From: Salvia splendens
Taxonomy: Eukaryota; Streptophyta; Magnoliopsida; Lamiales; Lamiaceae
DNA length: 64,000 nt
Assembly (NCBI RefSeq): GCF_004379255.2
Contig: NC_056042.1
Coordinates: 13,997,901-14,061,900, forward strand
Direction of reading: 5' to 3'
The stretch's first letter is position 1, and every line of letters begins with the position of its first letter. Below, one piece after another: positions 24,795 through 37,700 of the stretch. A model generated the notes under the pieces. The model did no database searches, was not told the origin of the DNA, and worked only from the letters and a program-made list of their open reading frames with translations. Both the position numbers and the translations under genes were made by a program.

Positions 24795-25032
24795 CTCCCT
24801 CTTACAAAAAATGGACAAAGTTACAAAATGGCATGAGTTTTATTGCATAATCGGTAAAGTAAGAGAGAGTGAGGGAAAATGTGGTGAAAAGTAGTGTTAG
24901 TGGAATATGGGGTTCACAATTAGAATAATGTGTATGGTTAGTATTGGTTTAAAACTTTTCATTTTTAGAATTAGTATAAATTTGATGAACGACCCAAAAT
25001 AGTAAAACTTGTCTATTTTTTGGACATAGGAG
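24795..25032. mobile_element. Stowaway-like MITE
   Basis: Inverted termini CTCCCTCTTACAAAAAATGG and, on the complement, CTCCTATGTCCAAAAAATAG, flanked by TA dinucleotides (24793-24794, 25033-25034). It is noncoding. The CTCCCTCCGTCC-type end is typical of plant Stowaway elements. Confidence 0.8.
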
Positions 25033-27142
25033 TAGTAGTTTATCAGTCCATTCCGCTCAAATTTAATTACAAAGAAATAATTAATTTTTTATATTAAATT
25101 TATAGTATTATTTTTAAATTTGAAATAATAATACAAAAGAAAGATAAAAAGTACTAATAAAGAAAATTAATGCATACAAGCCTGCGTTCCATGCTTAGTG
25201 GATTCGTTTCCAAGCATTCACATTAGGATAAGCTTTCCTCATAGTCCATCTCCAATTTCCTCTTGTCATATTATCAACCTATATTCACAGTCCATCTTCA
25301 TCCCTCCCAACTTATTTCAACTCATCTCATAGCCTACCTCACTATCTCATACAAAAGGAAAAATACATAGAAAAATATTAAAAAATCATTATAAATAGAT
25401 TAAATGCACTAACAAAATCATTTAATTCCGTGCCGGCCAAGAAATGTGTTATCTTAGCCGGGACGGAGGTACACAAATTGCGAGTGAAAGGGCAAAATGG
25501 TTTCACTTCTGGTCAGTGGCGGAGCCAGGATTTTAATCCTGGGGAACCCAAAATACTATTAAATTTTGTTGAGTTGTTCTGTTCCTACGACACGAAAACA
25601 ACTCGAACATGAGTAATAGAGATATGCACGCCAGAGATGAATAACAAGATAAATAATTAGAGGGTGATGGAAACTAGAGATACAGTATCAATTTCGACAT
25701 CGAATTAAAAATATACTGTATTTTTTTATAACAAAGAGTATAGTTATATATCATTTTGCTAATATTATATTTAGTACTTATTATGAGATTAAAGAAATTT
25801 TTCTATTTTAGATTTTCCGTAATAAAGATCGTATCATTAAAAATGATTTAATAATTATTATATGGCATATTTACAAATTTACTAGAAAAAATAAACAGAG
25901 GAGATATAGAAAAATATTGTAACATAAATAATATAGGAGAAAATAGGAGACATACAGTACTAGTATGAAAATTACTAGAAAAAATTAACCAAAGGAAATA
26001 GTATAAAAAAAAATTGGAAGATGACTGAATTGAATAAAAATCTAAGAAGACACAGTAAAATATTACAAAGTCCTCACAAATTGTTTCAAAGTCCGCTACT
26101 TTAAGCTAACACTTGATATGTTTAATGCTGCGTACATATATTATATAAAATAATATAATATAATATAATATAATATAAATTGAAATGGCCCCACCGTAGC
26201 TCTGGTTCAAATTTTATATGCATGTATTATTATATTCAATGTTATGTGTATTAATTAATACTACAACAAATTATTTCAGCCATCCCAAATTAATTATTGT
26301 GCACGTCCCCTTTGATTTGAGTCTTTGCCGTAACGTAGGTCTCTATTTATTTTGGGAACAATAATTTTCGAATTATTTTTTTTATCATGGCTTGCAGGGA
26401 CTTGGGATTTATGTACTTTATTATAACTTTAAATATTATAGTAAATAGTTGATTATTTTGTGTTATCTTTAAAATATTTACTCCAAAGTATCTCACCGTT
26501 TAGATTATTATCATTTAATAATATTTTTTTATCTTTTGAAATAAAATGTCATGCAAAAAATTTCGGCAATCAAATAATGATGCGAATCAATTAAGCAATC
26601 AATGTATCAACGTGTAATTTGGCAAATCGACGTTTAATTTTGGGAGGCACGCCGATATTTCGATAGCCGGACTTTTTTTGCAGAACATTTAATTCCAAAA
26701 AACGAAACCAATTTTGAATAAACGCCTTAAAAGATTAGAATAAAATTGATCAATTACGAAATATTATGACTACAGATAAAAATTGATGCAGGGACGATGT
26801 ACCGTATGACGAATCCATATATACTAACATTTGGAAAGAAAAAATCGCTAGTTCGAATTTCTCCGCCAATATATATTAGTCCCTCTTTGCACATGAATTA
26901 ATCCATCTCATAAGGTATGATTTTCAATGTCTTCATAAATGATAATTGCTGCATAATTCTTGGAATGATCAATATAAAAAAAGTAAAGAACAAAATACAA
27001 ATCAAGCATTCCTTAAAAGCGTGGTGCATGTAGAACTAAAGAGCGACTCGTTGAAAAACCTCACTTCAAAATATAATTTTATATTTTTATCAACTATCAA
27101 TTATTGGATAAATACCAACATCAATTATCTTGCTTAGTTTAA
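25033..27142. other. AT-rich spacer
   Basis: No gene recognised. At about 25513 AGTGGCGGAGCCAGGATTT matches a motif often seen at the edge of plant repeats, but no element could be delimited. A (TAATA)n microsatellite lies at 26150-26178. Confidence 0.4.
26150..26178. repeat. (TAATA)n microsatellite
   Basis: About five perfect five-base units. Confidence 0.85.
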
Positions 27143-27144
27143 TA

Positions 27145-27948
27145 CTCCCTATTAAAAAAAATGCACTTTTGTCGGTACGAATTTTAATGTAAAATTAATG
27201 AAGTAAAAGAGAGGTAGAGAGAAAAAGTAAATAAAATATTGTTAGTGGAAATGTTAGAAGTCTCAAGATCAACCAAGCCGATGACTGATCAAGCGTGTTG
27301 AAGGAGATGGCTTGATCAAGCCATCGATCAAGCGTGTTGAAGGAGATGACTTGATCAACCAAGCCGATGACTTGATCAAGCGTGTTGAAGAATGGCTTGA
27401 TCAACCAAGCCTTGTTGCATGAGAAAAGTGAAGATATGCATGTGAGGAATTCGCTTGAAAGTTCTACACGAGAAAAGACAAGTGACAACTCCGAGCAAGC
27501 TGTCGTCCGCGACCCCACACCTCACGAGCTCAGCTCGTGATTGTACCCATGCTCACAGCTAAGATGGGGACCATGAATGTACTTGGAGAGACGTGGTGCT
27601 AAAGGGATTAAAGAAGGAATTAGATTAGCAGAGTTTGTTATGATTAACTTTGTAATCTTGTTTTAACTTGTACTAGATGGATTATGTTAGAGTTCTAGAT
27701 ATTTCCTATGCCGCATATATTAACGACACTTTAAGCATTTTGGATCACTTGAATGAAACAGTAGCTTGAGCTTCCCCATTCTATTTGCAGCAATGTTTAA
27801 TCTTGCTTCTCCATTGTTTATTCTTGTTGTTTTCAAGAGAATGGGTCCCACCTCATTAGAGAGAAAAGACTTTCCAAAATTAGAAAGTGCATATTCTTGT
27901 GGGACGGGCTAAAAAGGAAATAGTGCATATTCTTGGGGACGCAGGGAG
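27145..27948. mobile_element. Stowaway-like MITE interrupted by a ~0.6-kb insertion
   Basis: Left end CTCCCTATTAAAAAAAATG and right end GGGGACGCAGGGAG are flanked by TA (27143-27144 and 27949-27950). The GTGGAA..GGGTCCCAC core typical of these MITEs is split by unrelated sequence at about 27252-27835. A ~38-bp duplication (GTGCATATTCTTG) lies next to the right end. Confidence 0.7.
27252..27835. repeat. LTR-like insert with repeated GATCAAGCGTGTTGAAG
   Basis: Starts TGTTAGAAG and ends TTTTCA inside the MITE. It contains a GATCAAGCGTGTTGAAG motif three times (about 27287-27393) and a TGTAATCTTGTTT-type downstream region like a copia LTR. Flanks do not give a clean 5-bp duplication, so solo-LTR status is only a suggestion. 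Confidence 0.45.
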
Positions 27949-28070
27949 TAAAATAATATTTCTTGTACATAGATATGTTGCAACTAAAGTTTGAATCCTC
28001 CTAAATTATACTCTATCCGTCTTTACATAATAGTTTCCTTTTTTTCATTTTTGGTATGTCCATAAATTTA

Positions 28071-28321
28071 CTCCCTTCATTCTACAATAAAGTGATATTT
28101 TGCCATTTCGGTCAGTACCATAATAAGAGTCACATTTGACTTTTTACCATAAATAAGTAGGTCTCTCACATTACACTAACTCACTTCATTCAAATTTATT
28201 ATAAAACCAATATAAAAAAAAGTGGACTCAATTCCACAAACTTTTTTTTAATCCATTATTCTTATTTTTCTTAAAATCCATGCCCATAACAAGAGTTACT
28301 CTTATTGTAGAATGAAGGGAG
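28071..28321. mobile_element. Stowaway-like MITE
   Basis: Near-perfect 20-bp inverted ends: CTCCCTTCATTCTACAATAA at the left and its complement at the right, with TA before the left end. It is inserted within an older degraded MITE-like sequence. Confidence 0.85.
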
Positions 28322-28371
28322 AGTAGTTTTATCATTTAGGCAAAGTATTCTGGTATATCCATAAAATTACT

Positions 28372-28518
28372 ATCCCTCCTAACTATATTAATTGTCACAA
28401 GCTCTTCTCTACATTATCCTCTCTTTATTTTACCATTTCTCTACTTTAACTTTTTATTATCATTTTATAAAACGACTGTAAAAAACACAAGTGTGACAGT
28501 TAATGTGGGACGGAGGGA
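28372..28518. mobile_element. Short MITE
   Basis: Left end ATCCCTCCTAACTATATTAA and right end TTAATGTGGGACGGAGGGAG form imperfect inverted repeats around about 100 bases of noncoding DNA. Confidence 0.65.
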
Positions 28519-30012
28519 GCAGTTTTTATGAGCAGTTTTTATGTTTTATTGGCAAAGTATTCCAACCAAAGCATAAAAAATGTACGTAGTCATTAGTTAT
28601 TCCCTTTGTCAGCTACTTTTTAGTTTATTATCTCCTCAACTCCAAGAATAATTATATACAGTAAAATAATTCTATTGTCTCCTGTACACTTTGTCATGTT
28701 TCTAAAATATTAGAAACATTAGATATTACCAGTTTGCTTGATTGTTGAGACTACAATCAGCGGATAGAATATTTGTAACCTTTTCTGCAATTTCCCGCGG
28801 GCCGCAGCTCTGTGTTCTCCCAACTTATCTGCTCCCCACTTACTGTGTTTGGAGCCGTAAAATTCGTTGTGAAGCAGAGCAACATGAGTAAATAAGATGA
28901 GTATACGTAGAGAGAACATCAGCAATTTGCGTCCTTCCAAGAGATGATGCACAGATTTCACTTTTCGTGTTCTGTAGAATGATAGGTATTTTGATTATTA
29001 GACACCATCAGCTATGAGTAAGATATAACTAGAACCGCAGAGTTTATGAGTAAAATCTCAGAAATGATATAGAATGACAACTTTTTAGTGATAATTGGTG
29101 GAAATATTTTGGAGTGCATCGCATTTCTTCACCGGATTTGGTTAAATCATGTTTGACGTTAAAAGACCAAGCTAAAATTTCATGATGACAAAGAAAACAG
29201 AACAGTCACCTGATTTAGGAAAGGAAAAGATTCCAGAACCGAAGTTTCATCTCCTATCCTTTACGATTGTCTGTAAAGAATTTCAGCATGAAAAAATAGC
29301 GCAATTAGTGACAATGATGCCATCTTCGGATGAAACGAAAAACAAGAAACTGCTGGTTTTCGTCGATATACTGCCCATCTGTGAAATGCAAGGTAGAGTA
29401 CTCGGATGTATGCCAGTTAGAGTAGCAACTGCATTGAAAGTGACTCAAATTCATTAGGTGATTGCACAAAGAAACTCTGCAGGCAACACTGTTTTCGGTT
29501 GTCATGCTTGATTATCTCACCTCTGACATTGAAGGATATCTCCACAAATTATTTGGTTTGAGTAGCCATGGTGCTCACGAGTTCATTGACATTCTTCGAC
29601 CACACAAGATTGCACACCTGCATAGTATTGTTTCGGTTCAGGTTGTCATTCTGACAATAATGAATAAGAGCTTTGGTTGCTTAAACCTCCTTCATTAAAT
29701 TCCGTTGAACACAAAATAATTTATTCTAAAACGAAATAACAACGAAATAGCTCTACTATAGTCGTGAATTGAGATTTGTCCTAGAGAGCTATGAACCCCA
29801 TTGAAACCACACTGATAACACTTAAAAAATTAAATACAAAGGAAGTAAATGAATAGATTCATCCATTTCTTGTCAACTAAGGCTAAGGAAGAAGATTTAA
29901 GATCCAAGAGGTCGTAGTAGTTGCTATCTAGCACAAGAGATCTTTTTCATGACACACTAGAAGTATTACTATTTAATCATGCTATCATAAACATGTAATA
30001 TCAGATGTCACA
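28519..30012. other. Spacer with unassigned open frames
   Basis: Two neighbouring plus-strand frames (29182-29457, 91 codons; 29462-29698, 78 codons) and one minus-strand frame (28719-28961, 80 codons) have ordinary protein-like composition, but I recognise no family. The second contains DYLTSDIEGYLHKLFGLSS. They may be fragments of a decayed gene. Confidence 0.35.
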
Positions 30013-30508
30013 TTATGACTTGAGTTTCACATAATAACAATTAGCCTGACTTCCAGTATCCCCAATCTTGACTTTCATTAGTCGAGACCATAGAGGGTAA
30101 TTCTTTCCATTCAATTTGAATGCTACGGTGATGCTCTTGCAGTTTCGTAGACTCTTTGTCTGATCTGGATTGGGTTTCTCCTCCTCCGTGTCTGACATGT
30201 TTTTTATGCAGGATGTGGTTTCTGGATTTGATTTTTTGGTCGGAAAGGTCGAGAATTGGTATTGGCAATGATGAAATTTTTCTGAGCCTAGGATCGTTCT
30301 TCCTGCTCTGAGGCCATGTAGAAATCAGTAATCGGTAATTTCATTCTATTATGTTCACTGAATTGTATTACAGAGTTATACCTTTATAGGCTAATTCCAT
30401 CCTATACAAGGTAAACCTAATTTACAATAAAGGCACTTCTATTCTTGGCAAGATATTCTCTAAATCAATTACACATTCATGCCTGATTCTAGGGATATTA
30501 TTCTAACA
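30013..30508 (-). mobile_element. Truncated copia element: 5' LTR, PBS and Gag start
   Basis: On the minus strand a 192-bp LTR (30317-30508, TGTTAGAATAATATCCC to GATTTCTACA) is followed by TGGCCTCAGAGCAGG. This differs at two bases from the usual tRNA-Met primer-binding sequence. A short Gag start follows: MSDTEEEKPNPD and then VAFKLNGKNYPLWSRLMKVK, the copia Gag N-terminal motif (about 30049-30198). The rest of the element is missing, and no 3' LTR is present. Confidence 0.75.
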
Positions 30509-31602
30509 CAAACAATATGAATGAAATGGTCAATTGATGGACAGGGCTAAGATTCTTGAACAGTGCATTTGGTGCGTGTTCGAACTATGTTATCTTATCT
30601 TTTTTGTCCATCTTAATTGAAGCCCACATTCTCATTTTCCACAATGTACTTCTTCCGTTCCTTCTTTATTTTTTTTTTTCTTTTTTAACCTCATGTCTAT
30701 TTCTCCATTTTTTGATGGTTGAATTTTGATTTGTGTTGTTGCGTTATGTGAAACTATAGGCCTCATCATTCCGTTCCATCCTCTTCTTCCTCGCCGACTT
30801 AGGCATTGACCCAGACTCAGGAGCGGGAGCTGCCCACAACTCGGCTCCTTATCATCGACCCTGTACGAGTCCGTGTTGAAGAACGATCGAACTCAGCTTC
30901 TGAATCGAATGTGGCCCTACAGAGCCAAGAGTCTCGACCCTATAGTCTTCGTGGCTGGGCCAACAGGCGCCACTTCTACCGAACAATGGCATGCCGTCGT
31001 CCTTCAGCTTGTCCTTGCGATTGTCCTTCAGCTTGCAGTGGCAGGACGAGCGCAGATGATGGATCGTCCGGACCAAAAATACACGATTGTGGATGCTCTT
31101 ACTATGCCTAACCCTAATTCCTCATTCACTGCTCCACTACATTGGGTTCAATGACATCGTTGTTCCACTACTCTTCTCATAATCTCACCGTCTAACCAGA
31201 GAACTCTTGGTTTTCTTCCGCCGCCGTAGGTTACCATCGCCGCTCCAGACCACATATTCACCGTCATCATTTCCAGTCAATCTATATATCAGTTTCTCTT
31301 ATTCTCATGGTTTGGCTTATTTTGTCTCTAATTTTAGAAGAATATTGTAAATGTAATGAGTTATTGAAGGGGTACATTTACCAAACGCGGAAAAAGTAAA
31401 TGCGGCCATTATTTTGTTAACTGACTATATTTCGAGGAGTATATTTTAAATGTAAATTAGCGACGAAATATATAAATTTAAGATGGAGGAGTACATATTA
31501 AGTAGAATTTGGACTATATTTGATAATGCAAAACAATGGATTACTACATACGACTTTTGGAGTGCATTTGATTTTTTTTAGTTCGTGTGTGCGTATATAT
31601 TA
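30509..31602. other. Spacer, no gene recognised
   Basis: A plus-strand frame at 30806-31111 and overlapping frames have no recognisable motif. A T-rich run lies at 30663-30688. Confidence 0.4.
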
Positions 31603-31850
31603 CTCCATCTGTTTTCAAAAAATAGACAAACTTGTACTATATGACACGTGTTTTAATGTGTAATTGGTAAAATAAGAGAGAGATATGAAAAAGTAAGAGA
31701 GTGGTGGAAAAAATAGTGGAAGTAGTGTTAGTGGATTGTGGGATCCACATTATTAGTAATGTGTGACTGGTTAAAAACTTTCCATATTTGGACTTGGTCT
31801 AAGTTTGAGAGACGACCAAAGTAAAACTAGTGTATTTTTTTAGGATGGGG
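31603..31850. mobile_element. Stowaway-like MITE
   Basis: Left end CTCCATCTGTTTTCAAAAAATAG and right end TATTTTTTTAGGATGGGG are imperfect inverted repeats flanked by TA (31601-31602, 31851-31852). It resembles the MITE at 24795-25032. Confidence 0.75.
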
Positions 31851-31852
31851 TA

Positions 31853-32246
31853 TTTACTTTCAGTTAATGATAGACTAAAGGCCAAATGTGGTCCCAAACA
31901 TATGGAGATTTTACAAATTTGGTCAAGAACATTATCCTTTTGAATTATTCTGTCCCTCACAAATAAAAACCGGTCACATTTAGTCCTAAATGGATGGCAC
32001 TGTTTCAATTTAACAGTCAACGAATGTTAATTTGATTTTGACCGGATTAAGAGTTTATATTAGAATTTTAATATTTTTCCAAAAAAAATTAAAATTTTTA
32101 TTCGATTTAAAAAAAAATAATAGCTTGTCTTTTATAAACGCGCCGCCTACCCTAGTTCTAATTTTACATTCTTTTTCTCATTCATCTTCTTCGAGAGGAA
32201 GCCTAGTTCTTGCAAGAACCTCAAGTAACCCAATGTCGTCAACCAT
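31853..32246. other. Spacer; interrupted leader-like sequence at its end
   Basis: From 32150 the sequence becomes leader-like (TTCATCTTCTTCGAGAGG) and reaches ATGTCGTCAACCATGGACC, where the solo LTR is inserted. On the other side of the LTR the reading continues ATTCCAACTACATTG. No gene product could be recognised. Confidence 0.4.
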
Positions 32247-32727
32247 GGACCTGTCACGACCGCCCATACAAGGGGTACCACAACGCGGCGATCGTGACCG
32301 ACATGCATGGATTACAATTTAAAAAGAACAACTTAATTAATTTGAAGAAAGAAAAACAACTTAGTTTAAAGATTTTAAGGTTATATTTTTTTTTAAAAGA
32401 CATAAGATAAAATACTTTTAAAAAGACAATGGGAAAAAAATTTGACTTAAGAAATATAATAACTAAAAACTAAAGTAGCACAAGCACTTAACTTAAATCT
32501 CGGAGAATACCATTTTCAAAAGACAACGTAGATGCACGTTTAAATCCTAACACCACCATACATGTCCCAACACCAAAACGAAAAGCTTACGGTCTTAAGA
32601 CATAAATTAAAACATAGCAACGGATAAATAAGGTTCAAGGAGAGTCAAGGATCACGCCTATGTATGACGACACAATGTATCCTAAGGTCTCTAGCCAGCT
32701 CAACATCCACCGCAACATCCCGCTCAA

Positions 32728-32777
32728 CCTGCAAAATTTTTAAAAGAAAAAGCAGGGCTGAGTACTTGTTGTACTCA
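32728..32777 (-). other. Double hairpin, second copy
   Basis: TGAGTAC (32759-32765), a 5-base loop and GTACTCA (32771-32777), adjacent to CCTGC (32728-32732) and GCAGG (32752-32756). On the minus strand this has the same order as 13776-13823. Confidence 0.75.
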
Positions 32778-33544
32778 ATGGGCTCATGCCGAAAACATTT
32801 ATCAAGTTATGTCATCCATACCAGTGATCTCGAGTTTTATACGCAGTAAAGAAAATATCACGAGAACACAAAAATGTTTCCATAGACTGGCCAGTCAAAT
32901 AATCTCTCCCACTTTTCACATCAATCCAACAATCACAACCACAGTGCGACGAAAGTGTGGCCACACTATTCGCCCACGAGACCGGCCGACTTGCAAGGAC
33001 GGCTCACGATCCCACCAGTGTACACAACCCGATAGGGTTTACGGTCCTACTCGGACCCGAATTCGTTTCACAAAACAACCATGTAGCCTAACGGAGTAAA
33101 CTCATACGAACTAGGCATCAGGCACACAATCTCATAACAAAAACAGTCCATGGCATGACATAACAGTTAAACACCCTTGTATCTCCACATAATATTTTTC
33201 GGAAAAATAAAGAGGTTTTGAAAAGAAAAGCCCACCTCGTTCTCTTAGAAATTCACAACCCAACTTAGCAACTCTCGATCCTCGAGTTCACGAGTACCCA
33301 ACACCCTTGTCAACGACAACACAAGTCAGCCTCACACAACATTATTTTACTATGCATGTCCTATCGTCGCTCCCTCAACGTTTTCCTCAATTTCCCAAAC
33401 CCAACATACATCTCAAAGGTGTAAAACACACGTAACACATTTCAACTTATCACAAGTGATTTCAACATTTAGGCATATTCCTTGGACATACATGCATCAT
33501 ACAATACTTTTAAACTTGAGAAATAAGTGTCATTTAATCAAGGC

Positions 33545-34069
33545 AGAAAACTGGCAGAATTGCGCGACCGTTTTGTAAAAATCACTTTAAATTCACCCGA
33601 CCTCAAAACATGCTAAATTTTGGTCACGATACAGAGGACACATTCAAGTTCATCCATGAAAATTTTCATATCGAAATCACGTCATTTAGTCAGTCATATC
33701 ACATATTGAACTCTCTGGTCGGAACATACAATTTCTGACAGTATTGCGCAATTCATTTGAAAAATTCACCATAAATTCATACGATTCCCAAAAAGGCTGA
33801 AAATTTACACAACACAGAAGACACTTCAAATTTTCATATAGTTTAAGAATCACATCGATCGGAGGTCATTTGGTCAATCAAACAGAAAACGAAACATTCA
33901 TGGCAAGAACTCACGTTTCTGGCAGATTTGCGCAGTCAACTTCAAAGATTTATTAAAAATTCATTTTTTGATAAAACAGGCTGAAAATCACACGAGACAT
34001 AGAAAACACCTTGAAGTTTACTCAGTAAAAATTTCATAGCCAAATTCGTTCGTTTGATGGGTCGAATAC
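33545..34069. repeat. Degenerate ~185-bp tandem repeat within the LTR
   Basis: Three diverged units each contain a (T)GGCAGA/CTGACAGT..TTGCGC motif (about 33552, 33737 and 33920) followed by AAATTCAC..AGGCTGAAAAT..ACACAGA..GACAC. The copia insertion interrupts sequence just after the third unit. Confidence 0.65.
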
Positions 34070-34657
34070 TGTGAAATGAATCCACCGAATTGAAAATGCA
34101 CGGATACGAAATTATAACTTGAAATGAAAGAACAACGGGCATACGTGGTTCGGCCAAAATCAGCCTACATCCACGGGAGAACTCGAGCAATTTGTATTAA
34201 TAAGGAAACGAGATTACAAGCTAACTTCCAACCTGAACTTACAACAAGAACAAGCTCTTCTCTCTTGAATCTCCCGAGAAACTCGACCCTGAGATCCCTG
34301 GTCTGAGAAGATCAACAACACCACGAACAAGAGCTGAGACTCCTTCCTTGATCACTGAGATCACTGATCAATCACAACTTGGATTGAACGATGAATCACC
34401 TTGCTTCTTCTTCTTTTACGATTGCTATCACTTGCTCTGTTTTTAGGTTGAATTGAATGAGGAATTCTGTTATGATCTTCTCTCACTCATGCGTGTGTAG
34501 TTATGAGCCTATGTATTCAGCTCAACCGATTCTTGGGTGAGAGTAATCCCATGCACACGAGCCCTCATGAATGCTCACGTACACCCTCAACTAAACCCCA
34601 TCTTATGCACGCTCAAAATGCTGCAATTGATGTTGTGAGACGCACACTCACGCAACA
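34070..34657 (-). repeat. 3' LTR of the nested copia
   Basis: Minus strand TGTTGCGTGAGTG to ATTCATTTCACA. Differs from 38745-39332 at two positions seen by eye. Confidence 0.95.
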
Positions 34658-34719
34658 AATCTCCACCTCGTTTCCAACATCAATAACTCGCTGTCCTAAT
34701 CCTCCAACTCCTCTGACTT

Positions 34720-37700
34720 TTATCTTCTAACAACACTCACCAGTTCCAAGCAATATGCAAACTTGGATGCTGGAATAATCTTTGTCAATGCATCAGCCGG
34801 ATTGTGCTCTGTTGCTATTTTCTTCACTTCCACCATTCCCTTCTTTACTTCATCTCGGATGAAATGCAAACGCACATCTATGTGCTTACTTCTATCATGG
34901 AAAGTCTGATGCCTCGACAAACATATGGCGCTGCTACTATCACAATTTATCACCACTTTCTTCTGCTTCAGACCCAAGTCTTCAAGGATTCCCTTGATCC
35001 AAAAACTTTCTTTCACCGCATCAGTTAGTGCAATATACTCGGCTTCAGTTGTGGATAAAGCCACCACAGACTGTAAGTTCGACTTCCAAGTTACAGCGGC
35101 ACCAAACAATGTAAACACATACCCGGTCTGTGATTTCCTGTTGTCTCTGTTGGACGCGAAATCAGAATCACAAAAGCCTTCCAAACTATCCTTGATGCAG
35201 TCATCTCTTCCCTTGTACAATATTCCATATTCTGCGGTTCCACCAAGATATCTTAGCATCCATTTTAGTGTTTGCCAATGCACTTTCCCCGGATTGCTCA
35301 TGTACCTACTAGTGACACTCACTGCATGAGCCAAGTCAGGTCTTGTGCATATCATGAGATACATCACACTTCCTATGATGTTAGAATAAGGGATCCTCAT
35401 CATCTGTTCTTCCTCTTCTTTACTCTTGGGACAATCAGCAGCTGATAGAACAAACTGCTGTCCAATTGGTGTAGAAACAATCCTTGACTCATTCATTTGG
35501 AATTTTTTGAGTAGCTTGTCAATGTAATGCTGCTGACTTAGCCATAAAAGCCTCCTCTTTATGTCTCTAATGATATCTATACCAAGAATCCTTTTTGCTT
35601 CACCTAAATCCTTCATCTCAAATCTGCCATTTAGGTCATGCTTCACCTTCAATTTTCATTGATGTCTGATACTGTCACCAACATATCATCTACGTACAAG
35701 AGTAAGAATGCCACTGGCTTGCCTTCCCTTTTCTTCACATATACACAGCTATCATATTGTGAGCTCTCAAACCCCATCTTCTTCATATGAGTATCAAACT
35801 GAATGTTCCATTGTCTACTGGACTGCTTCAATCTGTAGATGCTTTTCTTCAATAAGCACACCTTGTTCTCATCCCCGGGCCTCACAAACCCCTCAGGCTG
35901 CTCCATGAAGATGTTTTCCTCTAGCTCTCCATGAAGAAAAGCTGTCTTGACATCCATTTGATGCAACTCCCAATCATTTTGAGCAACCATGGCCAAGAGT
36001 AATCTGATGGAGCTATGCTTTACAACTGGGGAGAATATTTCATTGAAATAAATACCCTCTCTCTGATTGTACCCCTTGGCAACTAACCTTGCTTTATATC
36101 TGATTCTATTATCCTCTGATGCTTCAATCTTCTTCTTGAAGATCCACTTACAACCTATCAGCTTTTGCATCCTCTTCTTTGTAACTAGAATCCATGTTTT
36201 ATTTTTCAACAGGGAGTCAATCTCCTCTTGCATAGCCTTGATCCACTTGGTCTTTTCTTTCCCCTTTATTGCCTCACCATAGTTGCTAGGCTCCACTGAT
36301 TCCACCTCATCTGCTACACAGAGAGCATAATACATCAAGCTTGAGTTGCTGTATCTGGCAGGTCTTCTAATTACTGCCCTTCTTGTTCTATCTCTTGCTA
36401 ATTGGTAATCAGTGAGATCTTCTTGATCTTCTGCCTCTTGATCAGCTTGACCAGCACTCTCAATTTCTTCATTGGACTCATGAAGCCCTTGCTCTGATTC
36501 TGAGGAACTTGCTTCATCTGAAACTTGACCAGTGTCATGTTGTAGTTGTAGCTCCACCTCAATTGGAACTCTTACTTTCTCTGATATCTCAGCCTTCTCA
36601 AGATCCTTGTATGGCATTTCCTTTTCTCTGAATATTACATCCCTGCTTATCACAACCTTCCGATTTCCAGCCTCCATGCACCATAGTCGATATCCTTTAA
36701 CTCCACTTTGATATCCAAGCATAGCACACTTGAGAGCTCTTGGCTGGAGCTTTCCTTGCTTTATGTGTGAGTAAGCTCTACATCCAAACGGCCTTAGCCT
36801 ACTGTAATCACCATGCTTCCCATACCATTTGTAATCTGGTGTCTGGAAATCAATAGAGGCTGTAGGGCACTTATTCATCATAACTGCAGAAGTGGCAGCT
36901 GCTTCTCCCCAGAATCTTGCTGGCATTCCAGATGAGATAAGCATGCATCTCACCCTCTCAAGGATGGTTCTATTTGCTCTCTCCGCAACTCCATTTTGTT
37001 GTGGATTGTTGGGCACCGTCCTATGTCGTTTAATCCCTTTAAGCTTGCAAAAATCATCAAATTCATGGGATAGGAACTCTAGCCCATTGTCTGTCCTGAG
37101 GCATTTTAGAGTGGTTGCTTTTTCCACCTCCACCTCTTTACACCAGTCTCTAAACTTGCTGAATGCATCTGATTTTTCCTTCATTACATACAACCACAAT
37201 TTCCTGGAATGATCATCTATGATGGACAAGAAGTACCTGCATCCCCCCATAGAAGCCACCTGTGAAGGCCCCCAAATGTCACTGTGAGCATAGTGTAATA
37301 CTGATGAAGATGTATGTTTCCCAGTAGGGTATACCATCTTCTTACTCTTGCCAAGTATGCATACCTCACAGTCCCTCGAACTCAACATAGAGGTTGCCTT
37401 GATAACCCCATCCTTTATCAATCGATTCACTCCATCCTTTGAGACATGTCCAAGCCTCAAGTGCCAAGATTCTGGGCTTTGATGATCTGCAACATTCACT
37501 TCATTGGTTATGACAATAGCTTCCAAGTAGTATTCTCTTGGCTGTCATGACCAGCTGAGAGCTCTTCAAAACCCTCATGATCCCATCAGCTGACTGGAAA
37601 GAGCATCCCTTTCTCTCCAGTGCCCCCAAAGAGATCAGATTCCTTTTAATTTCAGGGATCAATCTGACTTCAGACAATATTTTCACTGATCCATCCTTCA

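Noticed and set aside
25513..25560. GTGGCGGAGCCAGG motif as the end of a transposon
   Set aside because: The motif is common in plant repeats, but no matching second end or target duplication was found nearby.
30806..31154. Overlapping frames including VFVAGPTGA
   Set aside because: The short resemblance to a nucleotide-binding loop is not followed by the rest of the motif; no family could be assigned.
34124..34306. Identical 60-codon frames at 34124 and 38799
   Set aside because: Both are within the two LTRs of the nested copia, so identity reflects LTR duplication and not a gene family.
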